From Branchiostoma lanceolatum (Eukaryota > Chordata > Leptocardii > Amphioxiformes > Branchiostomatidae), in assembly GCF_035083965.1 (NCBI RefSeq), contig NC_089733.1, positions 5,092,074-5,156,073 on the forward strand: a DNA stretch of 64,000 bases, written 5' to 3'. The translations under genes were made by a program, and so were the position numbers. Within the stretch, counting starts at the first letter, position 1, and each line of letters starts with the position of its first letter. The notes under the pieces are model-generated. The model was not told the DNA's origin and did not search any database. It was given only the letters and a program-made list of their open reading frames with translations. Positions 23,069-34,004 of the stretch are shown one piece after another.

Positions 23069-23308
23069 ACCTTCGCACGAAGTTTAAAACACCAGTCATA
23101 CAAATATCTCCATTCCACTTGCACATCTTCCAGTGTGTTATTATCTCCATAAAAACAAAAATCCACAAGGATATTGCTTTCTTGTAGGATGTGCGACTTC
23201 TACATCCAAGAAAAAGACAAAACGTTGGGCCGTGTCTTAACGGGCCAGACACGACACGGGCAAGTGATACGTGTTTGTGTGACGTGTCTATGGTAAGTCA
23301 GACATGAC

Positions 23309-24085
23309 GTGTTTAATATCACAATCGTGAATAATCAGAACGCTCCAATAGACGAAAAGGACAGAACAGTAGAACAGGTGATGACAGCCTTCGAAGCCTA
23401 CTGCAACCCGAAGAAGAATGAGACTGTCGAGAGGCACACATTCTTCACCCGACCTAAAGCTAGTGGTGAGACGTTTGATGAGTATGAGACTGTCGAGAGG
23501 CACACATTCTTTACCCGAACTCAAGCTAGTGGTGAGACGTTTGATGAGTATGAGACTGTCGAGAGGCACAAATTCTTCACCCGATCTCAAGCTAGTGGTG
23601 AAACGTTTGATGAGTATCTCACCGAGTTGAGAACCTTAGCGTCGGAATGCGGATTTGGTGCCATCAATGACTCCCTGATTCGAGACAGAATCCTGTGTGG
23701 AATACCTGATGGAAAAGTCTGAGAAAGACTGCTAAGGGAGACGGACCTCAGCCTTAACAAATGTGGACAGATATGCAGAGCGGCTGAAGTCTCAAGAAGA
23801 AGCATCCAGACAATGGAGCAACCCACAGCAGTGCACATGGTAAGAAAGAAACATGCAGTTCCTCAGACTGGAAAGACGTCCGCCGGAAGCTGCCGGTACT
23901 GCAACAAGAGACACCCTCCCAATATAAAGAAGCATGCCCTGCGTATGGGAGGGAATACTCAGCAAGTGAAACCATTTTGCACGAGCTTGCGAGGATTTGG
24001 ACACAAAGCAACCCAGAAGAATGGGAAGGACACAATCACAATTCAACTTCAAGAAGAAGACAACAGTACACACAATGGAGGATGA
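23309..24085 (+). pseudogene. Gag pseudogene with triplicated segment and zinc-knuckle remnant
   Basis: The frame 23309-23722 is Gag-like (VMTAFEAYCNPKKNET, then FDEYLTELRTLASECGF and RDRILCGIPDGKV). It contains a 22-residue segment three times in a row. It ends at a TGA (23720-23722), where an Arg CGA codon is expected. The same frame continues after the stop through ERLLRETDL to a CRYCNKRH motif near 23900, which looks like a decayed CCHC zinc knuckle. No LTR or polymerase follows, so only a gag relic remains. Confidence 0.65.
23420..23617 (+). repeat. 66-bp in-frame triplication inside gag
   Basis: Three head-to-tail 66-bp units, 23420-23485, 23486-23551 and 23552-23617, each starting GAGACTGTCGAGAGGCACA. 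They differ by only a few substitutions, so the duplication is recent relative to the element. A single copy fits the Gag family pattern. Confidence 0.95.
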
Positions 24086-24125
24086 AGCACACGAAGACTT
24101 TCTGATGACAGTCACTGATGAGGTA

Positions 24126-24397
24126 TGTTAATAATGTCCACAAATGCCACCTCTCTGTTGACAGCACGGGGCCGCCGCGCGAGTTCTTTGTTCCTAGAAA
24201 GTTTTGTCACGGTGAAGTGTCAAACTGTAAGAGATGGACAGTTAATTGAGTTTAGGTTATGACGGGATGTTGTCAATAATGTCAACAAATGCCGCCCCTG
24301 GCTTTGTTGACAACACGGGGCCGCCGCGCGAGTTCTTTGTTCTTGATAAAGTCTTGTCACGGTGACGTGTCAAACTGTAAGAAATGAACAGTTAATT
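24126..24397. repeat. Diverged tandem duplication of a GC-rich block
   Basis: Two copies about 145 bp apart (24126-24248 and 24271-24397) share CACGGGGCCGCCGCGCGAG, TTCTTTGTTC and GTGTCAAACTGTAAGA words. The second copy lies directly before the hAT transposase start (24408). They may be 5' terminal or promoter repeats of that element. Confidence 0.8.
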
Positions 24398-24407
24398 TGG
24401 CATCCTC

Positions 24408-25533
24408 ATGGGGCGGAAAGAGCAGAAGGAGCGAGAGAAGAAACGTGCGGCAGCTACGTGCCACAAGCTGGACAGCTTCCTCCCGAAGAAAACGAAGACA
24501 GCACAGTTTTTGGATCAGGCTTCGGAAAGTCGGTCATCAACTTCGGACGCTCAGCCGTCAACGTCGGAAGCTCAGCCATCAGACTCTACCAGTGAAATCG
24601 ACAATGTATCACTCACTGTAAGTACCAATCCGTTCGAGGTAAGTAGTGAAGTGAGCTGTTATCATGACGAAGGCGGCGGCAACAACATTGTCGATATTGG
24701 AGCGATGTACCTCCGTTCGGAGACAAGTAGTGAGTTTTGCGACAACGTAAAGGCTCTAACAACAGCCCAGAAATACAACTTCCTTTGCCATCACAGCAAA
24801 CCGCCGGAAGATAAAACATTTCCGACTCAGTATCTTGGCGGCTGTAATCGCAGTTTCCGACACAAGTGGCTCGGAGAACACAAATGGATGGTATATAGTG
24901 AGAAGGTGGACGGCATCTTTTGCATGCCGTGTGTGCTTTTTGCAGCCGATCCGTCAAAGGGGCAGTTTGTGGCCAAGCCATTCAGAATGTGGAACAAGCT
25001 AAGTGCGAAAGTCAATGGTCACGAGACCAACTGTCACTACCACGAGAAAGCAATGGACAAGGCTGCCTTACTCAAGCAAGCAGTGGATCGGAACGACCCC
25101 ACACCACCATTGTCACCCAAACTGATGCAAGAAAGGCAGTTAACATCCAAAACAACCGAGAGGTTCTCAAGTCTATCGCCAGAGCAGTACTGTTCTGTGG
25201 CAGGCAGTGCATCGCGCTACGAGGTGACAAGGAAGATTTGGAGTCTCCCGGCAACCCTGGAAACTTCCAGGCGTTGCTTAAGTTGATGGCAATGACAGAT
25301 GGAGTGCTACAAAAGCACTTGCAAGCACCTGCCATGAGAAACGCTACCTGTATGTCTCCACAGACGCAGAACGAGTTGATCGAGGTCATGGGGAAACACA
25401 TGATTTTGAAGGGAATTCTAGAAGAGATCAACGCGGCCCCTTTCTACAGTATCATGGCGGATGAAGTCACCTCGCACAACACTGAGCTTCTCGCGATCTG
25501 TGCCAGATTTGTGGACAGCAACAACAACACCAG
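24408..25533 (+). pseudogene. hAT transposase, N-terminal part (TTF finger + DUF4371-like), interrupted
   Basis: From ATG at 24408 the protein has a basic start (MGRKEQKEREKKRAAA), a Ser-rich linker, then a TTF-type zinc-finger region (CNRSFRHKWL, FCMPCVLFA, H..CHYHEKA) typical of ZMYM1-like hAT transposases. A one-base frame change at about 25115-25140 moves the reading into the frame of NNREVLKSIARAVLFCGRQ, GNFQALLKL, QNELI and MADEVTSHNTELL, the DUF4371 pattern, which includes the first catalytic Asp region (ysimaDE). At 25533 the frame is cut by a LINE. It resumes at 29773 with EDFLKFIQVDRIT in the correct register. The frameshift and insertion make the copy dead. Confidence 0.75.
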
Positions 25534-25859
25534 AGAGTGACACAGGAGACGAGGCCTCTGACGTAGAAGAGACGAATGGAGAGCCGATCCTGGACAACCC
25601 TGAGGGAAGGACAGGAACCAGACAACCCAAGGGACGTGCATACTCCACAAGAAGTAGGACTCATAGCAACGTAAACAGCCAGAAACACACCGGAGAAGAC
25701 AAAGGGAACAATGACTCTGAGAATAATACCCCTGATGTACATGGAGATGGACAACGGGACTCAACACAACCATCAATTGAACTGTGGTTAAAAGAACAGA
25801 GAAAAGCAAAAGGAAAGCAAAATGCAAAAGGAAGTAAGTCAAAGAAAAAAACTACATGA
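25534..25859 (+). CDS. LINE ORF1, C-terminal remainder
   Basis: The last 108 or so codons of ORF1 are present, in a frame that happens to be open from 25461 within the hAT. They are rich in T, S, N, D and E and end with a basic tail (KEQRKAKGKQNAKGSKSKKK). No zinc knuckle or RRM is left because of the 5' truncation. It is separated from ORF2 by about 70 bp. Confidence 0.6.
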
Positions 25860-25927
25860 ACTGTGTAAATAATATATCATGTTGTCAGAGGTTTCCATTT
25901 CAAAACTCCACAAATGTTTAAATCACC

Positions 25928-28900
25928 ATGAATACATGTAAAAACTTTAAACTGATTTCCTTTAATTGTAGAGGAATCAGATCATATACTAAAAGACTCA
26001 AGATTATGTCTTGGTTAAAAAAGAAAAAGGCTGACATTTATCTATTACAGGAGACTTATCTGACAAATGATATGAAACATACTATTGATAAGCAATGGAC
26101 AGGTAAAACCATTCACTCATTTGGAACAAACCATAGTAGAGGTGTAAGCATTCTCTTTGATAATAACCTACCTATGGAAATCCTTGAGCAAAAAACAGAC
26201 ACTGAAGGAAGAAAAATTGTTGTTAACTTCAAACTGTATAATGAGAAGTACACTCTACTATGTATATATGCACCAAATGGGCAAAAGGAAAGAACTGTTT
26301 TCTTCCAAAATACTCAAGAATGGTTACACGACTGGAATTGCTACTCAATGTTGGTCGGAGGTGATTTTAACTCCATATTTGATAAAAATCTAGACAAAAG
26401 TGGTGGCTCTTCTCTAAACCATGGAAAAAATGAATCCTTGAGAGACCTTTGCTCCCATTTTGATCTTATAGACATTTTTCGCCATCTACACCCGATGGAT
26501 AAAAGTTTCACATGGAGACAAAAAACACCTCTTATAGCATGTAGACTTGACTACTGGTTTGTCTCAAGCACTCTGGTTGCAGATGTTTTTGAGGCTGACC
26601 ATTATGCTAGCATATGTAGCGACCATAGTGCTGTGTTTATTAATTTGCACAGCAGAGAAGCACCAAGAGGAAATGGATTCTGGAAACTAAATGTTAACCT
26701 TTTAACGGATCCAGGATATAAGCAAGAAATAGAAAAGGTCATTGATGATACAAAAGAAGAACTGAAACATTATACACCTGACATGATATGGGAAATATGT
26801 AAAATGAAGATAAAAGAACTATCTATAAGCTGGTCCAAGCATAAAAATAAAGAGAGAAACAAACTAGAAAAGGAACTAGAAAATAGACTAAAAAGATTAG
26901 AACAAAAGTTAGATACTGACTTAAATCCCCAAACCCTGACTGAATATGAGAATGTTAAAACACAGTTAGAAAGTATTATTCAGGAAAAGGCAAAAGGACA
27001 GCAGATAAGAGCAAAGACAAAATACATTACAGAAGGAGAAAAGCCTACAAAGTACTTCCTAAATTTAGAAAACAAAAAACAAAGTCAAAACTGTATAACC
27101 TCATTAGAAAATGGGAAAATACACGACCAGGTAGAAATACTAAAGGAATGTAGAAGTTTTTATCAAACGCTATACTCCTCCAAAAATGTACCTGATGATA
27201 AAATTGAGAACTATCTCACTTCAGTCAATATTCAGAAAACACTATCTGATGAAGAAAAAGAAAGGTGTGACAAACCAATTACATTGCAGGATTGTGAAGA
27301 AGCTGTATTAGGTATGAAACTAGGTAAAACCCCTGGATGTGATGGATTACCACCTGAATTTTATAAGCTCTTTTGGCCTTCAATAGGAAGTTTAGTGCAC
27401 TCTGTTATCTGCTGGGCACTCAATGAAGGCAAGTTGCCACAGTCTTTCAGAAAAGCCATGCTAAGACTAATATTTAAAAATCGAGACCCAGAAACACTTA
27501 CCAATTGGAGACCGATAAGCCTATTAAATACTGATTATAAAATCCTAGCCTTTATCTTGGCTAATAGGATTAAACACCATCTAGAAAACCTAATTAACAA
27601 GGATCAATGTGCCTACATTAAAGGGAGATTTATAGGACAAAACGTTAGATTAATACAAGATATAATTGATTTCTGTGACACTAAAAATCTACAAGGAATG
27701 GTGTTATTTTTAGATTTCGAAAAGGCTTTCGATTGTGTGGAACATAACTTTATGTTTAAGGTCTTAGAGAAGTTCAATTTTGGCCCCAACTTTATACAAT
27801 GGGTCAAAATTATCTACACTGACTGCCTAGCTTCAGTTATTAGAAACGGGTGGAAAACAGCTAGCTTTCAAATTCAGAGAGGTATAAGACAAGGATGCCC
27901 CTTAAGTGCCTTGCTTTTTTTATTTGTGGCAGAAATCTTATTTTATAGTATGCAAACCAATAGTAACATTAAGGGTATAAAAGTGAATGAAGAAGAGATA
28001 AAACTCTGCCAAGTAGCTGACGACACTACAGTATTCTTATCAACAGAGGAATCACTACATGAAGCACTTAGATGTCTTAGGTCATTCTCAAGTGTTGCTG
28101 GACCCATTCTAAATAAAGCCAAGACAAAAGGATTGTGGATAGGCACATGGAAGACAAAAAAGAAGGACATAGGGGGAATTACATGGCCGTTAACACCAAT
28201 AAAATCACTGGGTGTGTACTTTGGTCATTGTAGTAAGAGTTTAATAAAATTAAACTGGGAAGACAAAGTGAAACAGATAAAGACAATACTTAACACCTGG
28301 CGACAAAGAAATCTTACACTTTTTGGAAAAATTACCATTGTAAAATCATTAGCAGCGGCTAAAGTAACATATATCATGAATGTAATGCCAGCACCCTTGT
28401 CTATATTGAAAGAATTAAACACTGCTTTTTTCAACTTTGTGTGGAGTGGAAAAGGAGATAAAATAAAAAGAAAAACATTGGTTGGAAATTACGACCAAGG
28501 TGGGCTTCGAATGCTGGATATATACAGTGTAAAGGATGCCCTACTTGCCTCATGGGCCAAACGAATATATAATGGTAGTGGCTCTTGGAGACATATACCT
28601 TCTCACTTTCTCTCAGCAGTAATGGGAAGTGTGAATCTAGTTTTTGAAATGAATTGGATTGAAGAAAAGCACTTGAGTGAGTTACCTATCTTTTACAAAC
28701 AGATCATTGTTGCTTGGCAAAATGCAAATGCTGTTTGTACAAAGCCACATACAACAGAGAACATTCAAAACCAGGTTATCTGGGGGAATAGACATGTATT
28801 ATCACAAGGTAAACCCTTGTTTTACCCCCATTGGATTAAATCTGGTTTTATATATATAAAAGACATACTGCATAATGGTAAACTTCTAGCAGATAAGACC

Positions 28901-29677
28901 TGTTTTCAGAAGTTGAAAATAAAGCGAAACTGGGCTTGTGAGCTCCTGACTTTAAAACAAGCTATACCTAGACAGTGGAAATGTGGGACTTGTAATGTAT
29001 CCAGTAAGAAAAGTGAAGCATTGCCCACTTTGTATGTGCTTTCTGCGAAAAAGGTGAAAACTGTAGACACTATTAAAACCTCTGATTTATATCAAAATGT
29101 TGTTCAACAAAAATTTATGTCACCATATGTGGAAAAGAAATGGGAAATGTTTTTTGAGTGTAAGTTCAACTGGAAAAACATATGGCAGAACCAGATAAAT
29201 CCCACATTGGGAACACATATGTCACAAACTAATTATAAAATACTACACGAAATACTACCTTGTGGAAAACTTTTGTGTGTTTGGAAAAATATGTCGAGCA
29301 AATGTAATATATGTAACTGTGTTGAGGATTACAAGCATCTTTTCTTAACGTGTAAATGTCTCACAACATTCTGGAAAAACTTTTGTAATGTGATATATAA
29401 ATGTTTTAAGTGTACTATAGAAGTAAGCCTGATAGAAATTGTACTGGGATATAAAACAAACCACCCCTATAACACATCTGAAATATATGTAACAATCAAT
29501 TTACTTATATGCATTGCAAAGAAAGTCATATTTAGAAACTGGTGCAATAACAGAAACAGTGACAAGTACATACCAATAGACATATTCAGCATTTTTAAAT
29601 CAGAAGTCAATTTACTTTTCAATCTGGTAAACAACAGAAACAATAGAACATGCAAGCATGTACTGTCCAATTTGTGA
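25928..29677 (+). CDS. LINE ORF2: AP endonuclease + reverse transcriptase
   Basis: A single 1249-codon frame from ATG 25928 to TGA. The N-terminal 230 residues form an APE-type endonuclease: SFNCRGIRS, LLQETYL, VGGDFNSIFD and SDHSAVF are the expected catalytic motifs. A coiled, Lys-rich linker (about 290-370) follows. The reverse transcriptase spans about 430-750 with GCDGLPPEFYK, NWRPISLLN, LDFEKAFD, RQGCPLSALLF and an ADD box. The box reads QVADDTT where F or Y usually precedes ADD. Near the C-terminus is a CNICN..H..C zinc-knuckle-like region (CNICNCVEDYKHLFLTC). Domain order and motifs place it near the Tx1/L1 group. The frame has no stop or frameshift. Confidence 0.9.
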   Translation: MNTCKNFKLISFNCRGIRSYTKRLKIMSWLKKKKADIYLLQETYLTNDMKHTIDKQWTGKTIHSFGTNHSRGVSILFDNNLPMEILEQKTDTEGRKIVVNFKLYNEKYTLLCIYAPNGQKERTVFFQNTQEWLHDWNCYSMLVGGDFNSIFDKNLDKSGGSSLNHGKNESLRDLCSHFDLIDIFRHLHPMDKSFTWRQKTPLIACRLDYWFVSSTLVADVFEADHYASICSDHSAVFINLHSREAPRGNGFWKLNVNLLTDPGYKQEIEKVIDDTKEELKHYTPDMIWEICKMKIKELSISWSKHKNKERNKLEKELENRLKRLEQKLDTDLNPQTLTEYENVKTQLESIIQEKAKGQQIRAKTKYITEGEKPTKYFLNLENKKQSQNCITSLENGKIHDQVEILKECRSFYQTLYSSKNVPDDKIENYLTSVNIQKTLSDEEKERCDKPITLQDCEEAVLGMKLGKTPGCDGLPPEFYKLFWPSIGSLVHSVICWALNEGKLPQSFRKAMLRLIFKNRDPETLTNWRPISLLNTDYKILAFILANRIKHHLENLINKDQCAYIKGRFIGQNVRLIQDIIDFCDTKNLQGMVLFLDFEKAFDCVEHNFMFKVLEKFNFGPNFIQWVKIIYTDCLASVIRNGWKTASFQIQRGIRQGCPLSALLFLFVAEILFYSMQTNSNIKGIKVNEEEIKLCQVADDTTVFLSTEESLHEALRCLRSFSSVAGPILNKAKTKGLWIGTWKTKKKDIGGITWPLTPIKSLGVYFGHCSKSLIKLNWEDKVKQIKTILNTWRQRNLTLFGKITIVKSLAAAKVTYIMNVMPAPLSILKELNTAFFNFVWSGKGDKIKRKTLVGNYDQGGLRMLDIYSVKDALLASWAKRIYNGSGSWRHIPSHFLSAVMGSVNLVFEMNWIEEKHLSELPIFYKQIIVAWQNANAVCTKPHTTENIQNQVIWGNRHVLSQGKPLFYPHWIKSGFIYIKDILHNGKLLADKTCFQKLKIKRNWACELLTLKQAIPRQWKCGTCNVSSKKSEALPTLYVLSAKKVKTVDTIKTSDLYQNVVQQKFMSPYVEKKWEMFFECKFNWKNIWQNQINPTLGTHMSQTNYKILHEILPCGKLLCVWKNMSSKCNICNCVEDYKHLFLTCKCLTTFWKNFCNVIYKCFKCTIEVSLIEIVLGYKTNHPYNTSEIYVTINLLICIAKKVIFRNWCNNRNSDKYIPIDIFSIFKSEVNLLFNLVNNRNNRTCKHVLSNL

Positions 29678-29764
29678 ACTGTGAACTGTTAAATCTGTAT
29701 TTTTTGTATGTATTGTATTTTGAGTATTTTGAATAAAGCTTTGAAAAAAAAAAAAAAAAAAAAA

Positions 29765-29812
29765 AACACCAGGGAAGACTTTCTGAAGTTCATACAAGTA
29801 GATCGAATTACA
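29765..29812 (+). pseudogene. hAT transposase continuation beyond the LINE
   Basis: Directly after the LINE poly-A tail the sequence reads, from the repeated target AACACCAG, into codons for EDFLKFIQVDRIT. This is the expected next part of the DUF4371 region. Joining the two sides at the duplicated octamer restores the register. The homology fades after about 29815. Confidence 0.75.
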
Positions 29813-29814
29813 CA

Positions 29815-30290
29815 TCTGCCTTAAGTGTGGAAGGTGTGCATTGTTTTATATTTTCTTTGCATATTGAGTGTTGCTACCCTATATTGTTGTGACCTCTGTC
29901 TTGATTGCCCCAACTTACAAATATATTATTGCACAGTTCAATATTGCTGTTGAACTATCCTTAATTGTGCAAAGAACACTGAAAGTCAGCAATTTGATCC
30001 TTGTACTTCTTATGATTACTCCCAGGTTCATCACCATAGCAAAATCAATAATTAACATCACATTAGAATTGATACAAATGTAGGGACCAATTGAAAACAA
30101 AAAACAGTTTCTTAGTTTATTGAAACAACTTTTCTTTTTCACCCCTGAGTTACATACAATTCACTGTCAGTATCCAATTCAGAAAAATATTGTTGGATAG
30201 CTCATCACTGCGGTTTCCACATTGTTTCTGTTATGTAGTGTGAGTAGTGCAGAATAAAAGTTGCTGGACTGGTATATACTTGTTCCAAAG
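29815..30290. other. Stretch without a supported gene
   Basis: AT-rich DNA between the hAT remnant and the next LINE. Short frames have no domain character. It may be hAT intron sequence. Confidence 0.4.
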
Positions 30291-32985
30291 AAACTGGTTT
30301 CTCAGTATATCTTCTTCGGGAGTAGGTGGCCAACTTCAACGTGTTGAAGGTTCTGCCACACTTGGATGGGATGCTAATGCTGGAGGTGGTTCAGATGTAA
30401 CAGTCAGTTCCATGTAGTGATGAGGGGTGATGAATGCTGTGTGCATTTAGTGCACGAAGGCAATCTTGTCTTTGAATGAAGTCAGGGATGAAGCTGTTAC
30501 CATCTCTAAGGGCAAGGCGTTCCATTCTGTGACCGTCCGCGGAAAGAAGGACATTCACCTGTAGGTCGTTCTGGAGAAGGGAATGCTGTACATCAAAGGG
30601 TGCGACCGCCTTGTCTGTCTTGTGGGGTTGCTGGCAGTGGGTAGATACTTGGAGTCAATGGTGATCAAACCGTGATGGAACTTGTAGAAAGTTGTGAGTC
30701 TTGCTCTTTTTCTTCTTGTTTGCAGGGTCTCCCACTTAAGATCATGCATCATGTCTCCGACACTGGAGCACTGGCGAAAACGAGAGCAAACCCATCTGGC
30801 AGCTCTGCGTTGAATTTTCTCAATAACTGTGGTGTCCTTGGTAGTATGTGGATCCCACACTGTGCTTGCATACTCTAGTGTGGATCTCACCAAAGCCTTG
30901 TAGGCTGCTTCCTTGATGGCTTTGCTGTTTACCTTGATGTTGCGGCGGATAAAACCAAGAGATCTATTTGCTCTGTTAGTGATGTCCACAATATGGGGGC
31001 CCCACTTCAAATCCTTGGTAAGTGTAACACCGAGGTATTTCACTTGGGACTCCTTCTGGAGATTATGGCCATGAAGTTGATATGACCGTTCCCGTGTTTT
31101 TCTGCTGCGTGTCATATGGACAGTGGAACACTTCTGTGGGTGGAAACACATTTTCCAGCACTGCTCCCATACTGCAAGTTTGTCTACATCCTCTTGGAGG
31201 CGAAGTTGGTCACAACCAGCCGTAATGGCTTTGTGGCATGCTGTGTCATCGGCAAACAGTCGAGCTGATGCGGACAGTCCAGATGGTAAGTCGTTTATGA
31301 ACAGCAAAAACAGAGAAGGCCCTAAAACAGAGCCTTGAGGTACTCCAGATTCTACTGGGACATAATCTGATCTTGTGCCATTTACAATGACAGACTGCTT
31401 CCGATTTAGCAGGAATTCCCGGATCCAGGTGTTGACTTTGCCGCCAATACCATAATGCTTCAGTTTATGTACTAGGAGGCTGTGACTAACTTTATCGAAA
31501 GCCTTAGAAAAATCTAAGACAAGCAAATCTTCCTGTTGACCCTCTTCAAGTGTTTCAGAGACCTCGTCAACCAGGCCCAAGAGTTGGGTCTCACACGATC
31601 GGCCTTTCCGAAAACCGTGTTGTTGTGTACATAGGATCTGGTATTGTTCACAGTAGGACATAATTTCACTTACAAGAATGTGCTCGAGGATCTTACAAGG
31701 TATGCTGGTTAAGGATATTGGTCTGTAGTTTTCTGCATTGTAACGTTCACCCTTTTTGAAGACTGGACATACATGGGCACACTTCCAATCTTCTGGGACG
31801 ACCCCGTTGTCGAGGGAAGCTTGGTACAAGAAGGCAAGCGAAGGTGCCAACTCTGCGGCTACCTCTCTCAGCACTCGAGGGCTGATCTGGTCCGGTCCGC
31901 TTGCCTTTCTGGGGTCAAGATTACGGAGGAGCTTCTCAACACCTGCAGACGTGATGGTGATGTCTTCAAGTAAGGGTTGATCTGGATTTCTCTGGGGCAT
32001 CTGGGTTCTGTTCTTGAATTCCTCTTCGCTAAAGTCTTCTCTAGCACTGAAAGCCGACTGGAATTGGCGATTTAAGATCTCAGCCCTCTCCTTGTCGTCT
32101 GTGATGAGCTTCCCAGCTTCTTTAAGTGGTGAGATTCCTGAATTCTCATTCCTCTTAGTTTTGATGAAAGACCAAAACTTCTTGGTTGGTTTGGGCTGAT
32201 CTGAGCAGTCTTCAGTGATCAGGCCCTGTATGTGTTTCCAGTACTGCTGTCTTAGCTGCTGTTGGATTTGTCGCTTGAGTGACTTGAACTCTTGGAACAA
32301 GTCTTGTCTCCCAGTTTTCTTATACTTCTTGTGAATTCTGTCTCTTCTTCTTATAAGTTTCAAGGTTTTATAATTAATCCATGTTGGACTCCTCCTAGCA
32401 GGAATCTTCTTGTGAGGGATGAACTTCTTAACTCTTTCCTGCAGGCCTGTCTTCAGGTCTGCCCACACTGCCTCAACATCTGGTTTATCTCCGTGAGAAG
32501 ACAGAATTGAGTCAGACAGGTCTTTCGTAGCCTTCCGTAGACCTTCCCAGTCAGCCTTATTGAAGCACGGGATCTGACGTTCTTTCTGGCGGACTCGGGC
32601 GTTAGTTATTTGAAGTTCAGCGTAGGGGATATCATGGTCAGACAGACCAGGTACTATTTCAATACGAGGGAACAAAGAAGGGTAGTTTGTCACTATGATA
32701 TCCAAGGTGTTTTCTCCCCTTGTGGGTTTTTCTACAATCTGTTCCATTCCAAAGTCATTGATGATATCCATGAACTGTCGATGGATATTGGGGTAAGATG
32801 ATCCAGGCTTCAGTGCCCTCTCCTTCCAGTCCCAGTCAGGGAGGTTGAAGTCGCCACCGAGGACGACAATGGCGTTACTGGATTGACATGCTAGTCTCGC
32901 TGACTCCGCCATCTCTTTCAGACTGTCAGGGTGACAGGGTGAAGAGGTATATGGACCAATGCAGGTAAGGTGCATGTATAGGCCT
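30290..32985 (-). mobile_element. 5'-truncated CR1/Jockey-group LINE
   Basis: The minus-strand ORF shows endonuclease and RT homology from about 32970 to 30444, and the start of the endonuclease is missing. The 5' boundary is judged from where homology fails near 32985. The 3' boundary near 30290 is approximate because no poly-A or target duplication could be read. This is a dead copy. Confidence 0.65.
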
Positions 32986-33032
32986 CGAAAATATCTGCAC
33001 CCAGCTAGTAATTTACCTGCACTTACCTCCAA
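30446..33032 (-). pseudogene. LINE ORF2 fragment: endonuclease C-half + reverse transcriptase
   Basis: An 825-codon frame (33032 to 30555) starts in unrelated DNA. From about residue 30 it has endonuclease motifs GGDFNLPDWDW and LSDHD, and lacks the N-terminal NARS/ETW motifs. RT motifs follow: NYRPISLTSIPCK, LDFSKAFDKV, GVPQGSVLGPSLFLLFIND and FADDTACH, then the thumb (LGVTLTKDLKW). A TAG at 30555-30557 stops the frame just before SFFPRTVTEWNALP, which remains open for about 35 more codons to 30446 in the same frame. The 5' loss and stop make it inactive. The group is CR1/Jockey-like. Confidence 0.85.
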
Positions 33033-33297
33033 ATGCTGATTTGAATATAGTGCTATGTACTATTTGAAATTGTACACTTCCTTAACATTACAAATCATGC
33101 TAATGCTGGTCTTTTAAAAATGTTTGTGTGTGTGTGTGTGTTTGCACCCTCATATCATCGTATACAAAGTAATTTATAGTATATATAAAGTAGGTGAAGT
33201 GGGGCGTTCAGAACTTCATCTCATCTATGTGATGTATCTATGTGCTGTAATCCACTGACTAAAACTTCTTATCTTAGATTCAGGTAGTCAGAAGAGG

Positions 33298-33450
33298 AGG
33301 AGCAGAATGAAGAGGAGGAGCAGGGTGAAGTGGAGGAGCAGGGTGAAGAGGAGATGCAGGAGGATAATGAAGGAGAAGGTGTGTGGCCGATGAGTTGCGA
33401 TGAGTCTGGCAGTAGCAGTGAAGAGGAGACAAGCAGTGTTAGTGACTAGA
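33298..33450 (+). CDS. Terminal exon encoding an acidic Glu/Ser tail
   Basis: Following ATTCAGGTAG the frame from TCA at 33298 is open for 50 codons to TAG at 33448-33450. It is almost only E, Q, G, S and D, with a GEGVWPMSCDES island. It looks like the disordered C-terminus of a transposon-derived or nuclear protein. Similar acidic tails end the frames at 49425 and 60725. The upstream part of the gene is not identified. Confidence 0.3.
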
Positions 33451-33483
33451 ATGAATAGAAATCATAAGTCAACATCTACATCT

Positions 33484-33634
33484 TTTTCCATGCAAGACTG
33501 AGACAAACCGCAGCAGCTTCTTTCCGAGAACAGTGATAGAGTGGAACCGTCTACCCCAACATTTCATTAATTCCACAGTTGACACCTTCAAAGCTGGGTT
33601 GGCCAAGTACCTTGGCCTCCCCAGTAACATTTAG
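33484..33634 (+). pseudogene. 3' end of a non-LTR RT ORF
   Basis: The codons SFFPRTVIEWNRLP, then a TFKAGLAKYLGL end and stop (33632-33634) match the conserved C-terminus of CR1/L2-like LINE ORF2 (compare SFFPRTVTEWNALP in the LINE at 30.5 kb). Only the last 50 or so codons are present, so it is a very 5'-truncated copy on the plus strand. Confidence 0.6.
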
Positions 33635-34004
33635 CCCAAGGGTGAGTCAGGTCACCACCCAGTGCAGCAGCATGTACATAGCACCACTACTTACACACTT
33701 ATTTATACATTTATTGTTGCACCAGTTATGTTTATCTTTTTTCTCGGATTTTTCGTTTTCACCATCACCACCACCACCTGCCGCAGCTGGGCGTGACCCT
33801 GACATTTCACCCTCGGCGTTATGTCCCTCGCGGCGCCTTGCTGAGTATGTTATGTTTTTAGACTTTTTATTAGTTTAGCCATACCTAGTATCACTGCTTG
33901 TGACGTATTTCATCCATATAACTGTTATATATACGTATTTCTTTGATTTTCTGACTTGGACATACTACACACTGGCACGCAGGTGAGGTCACAGTAACCG
34001 GTTC

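Larger units (their letters stand above)
25534..29764 (+). mobile_element. Tx1/L1-like LINE inserted in the hAT transposase
   Basis: The element runs from 25534 to a poly-A tail (about 20 A, ending 29764) and is flanked by the octamer AACACCAG at 25526-25533 and 29765-29772. It is 5'-truncated within ORF1, keeps a full ORF2 and has AATAAA just before the tail (about 29731). The short target duplication plus poly-A is standard target-primed reverse transcription. ORF2 is uninterrupted, so insertion is young. Confidence 0.9.
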
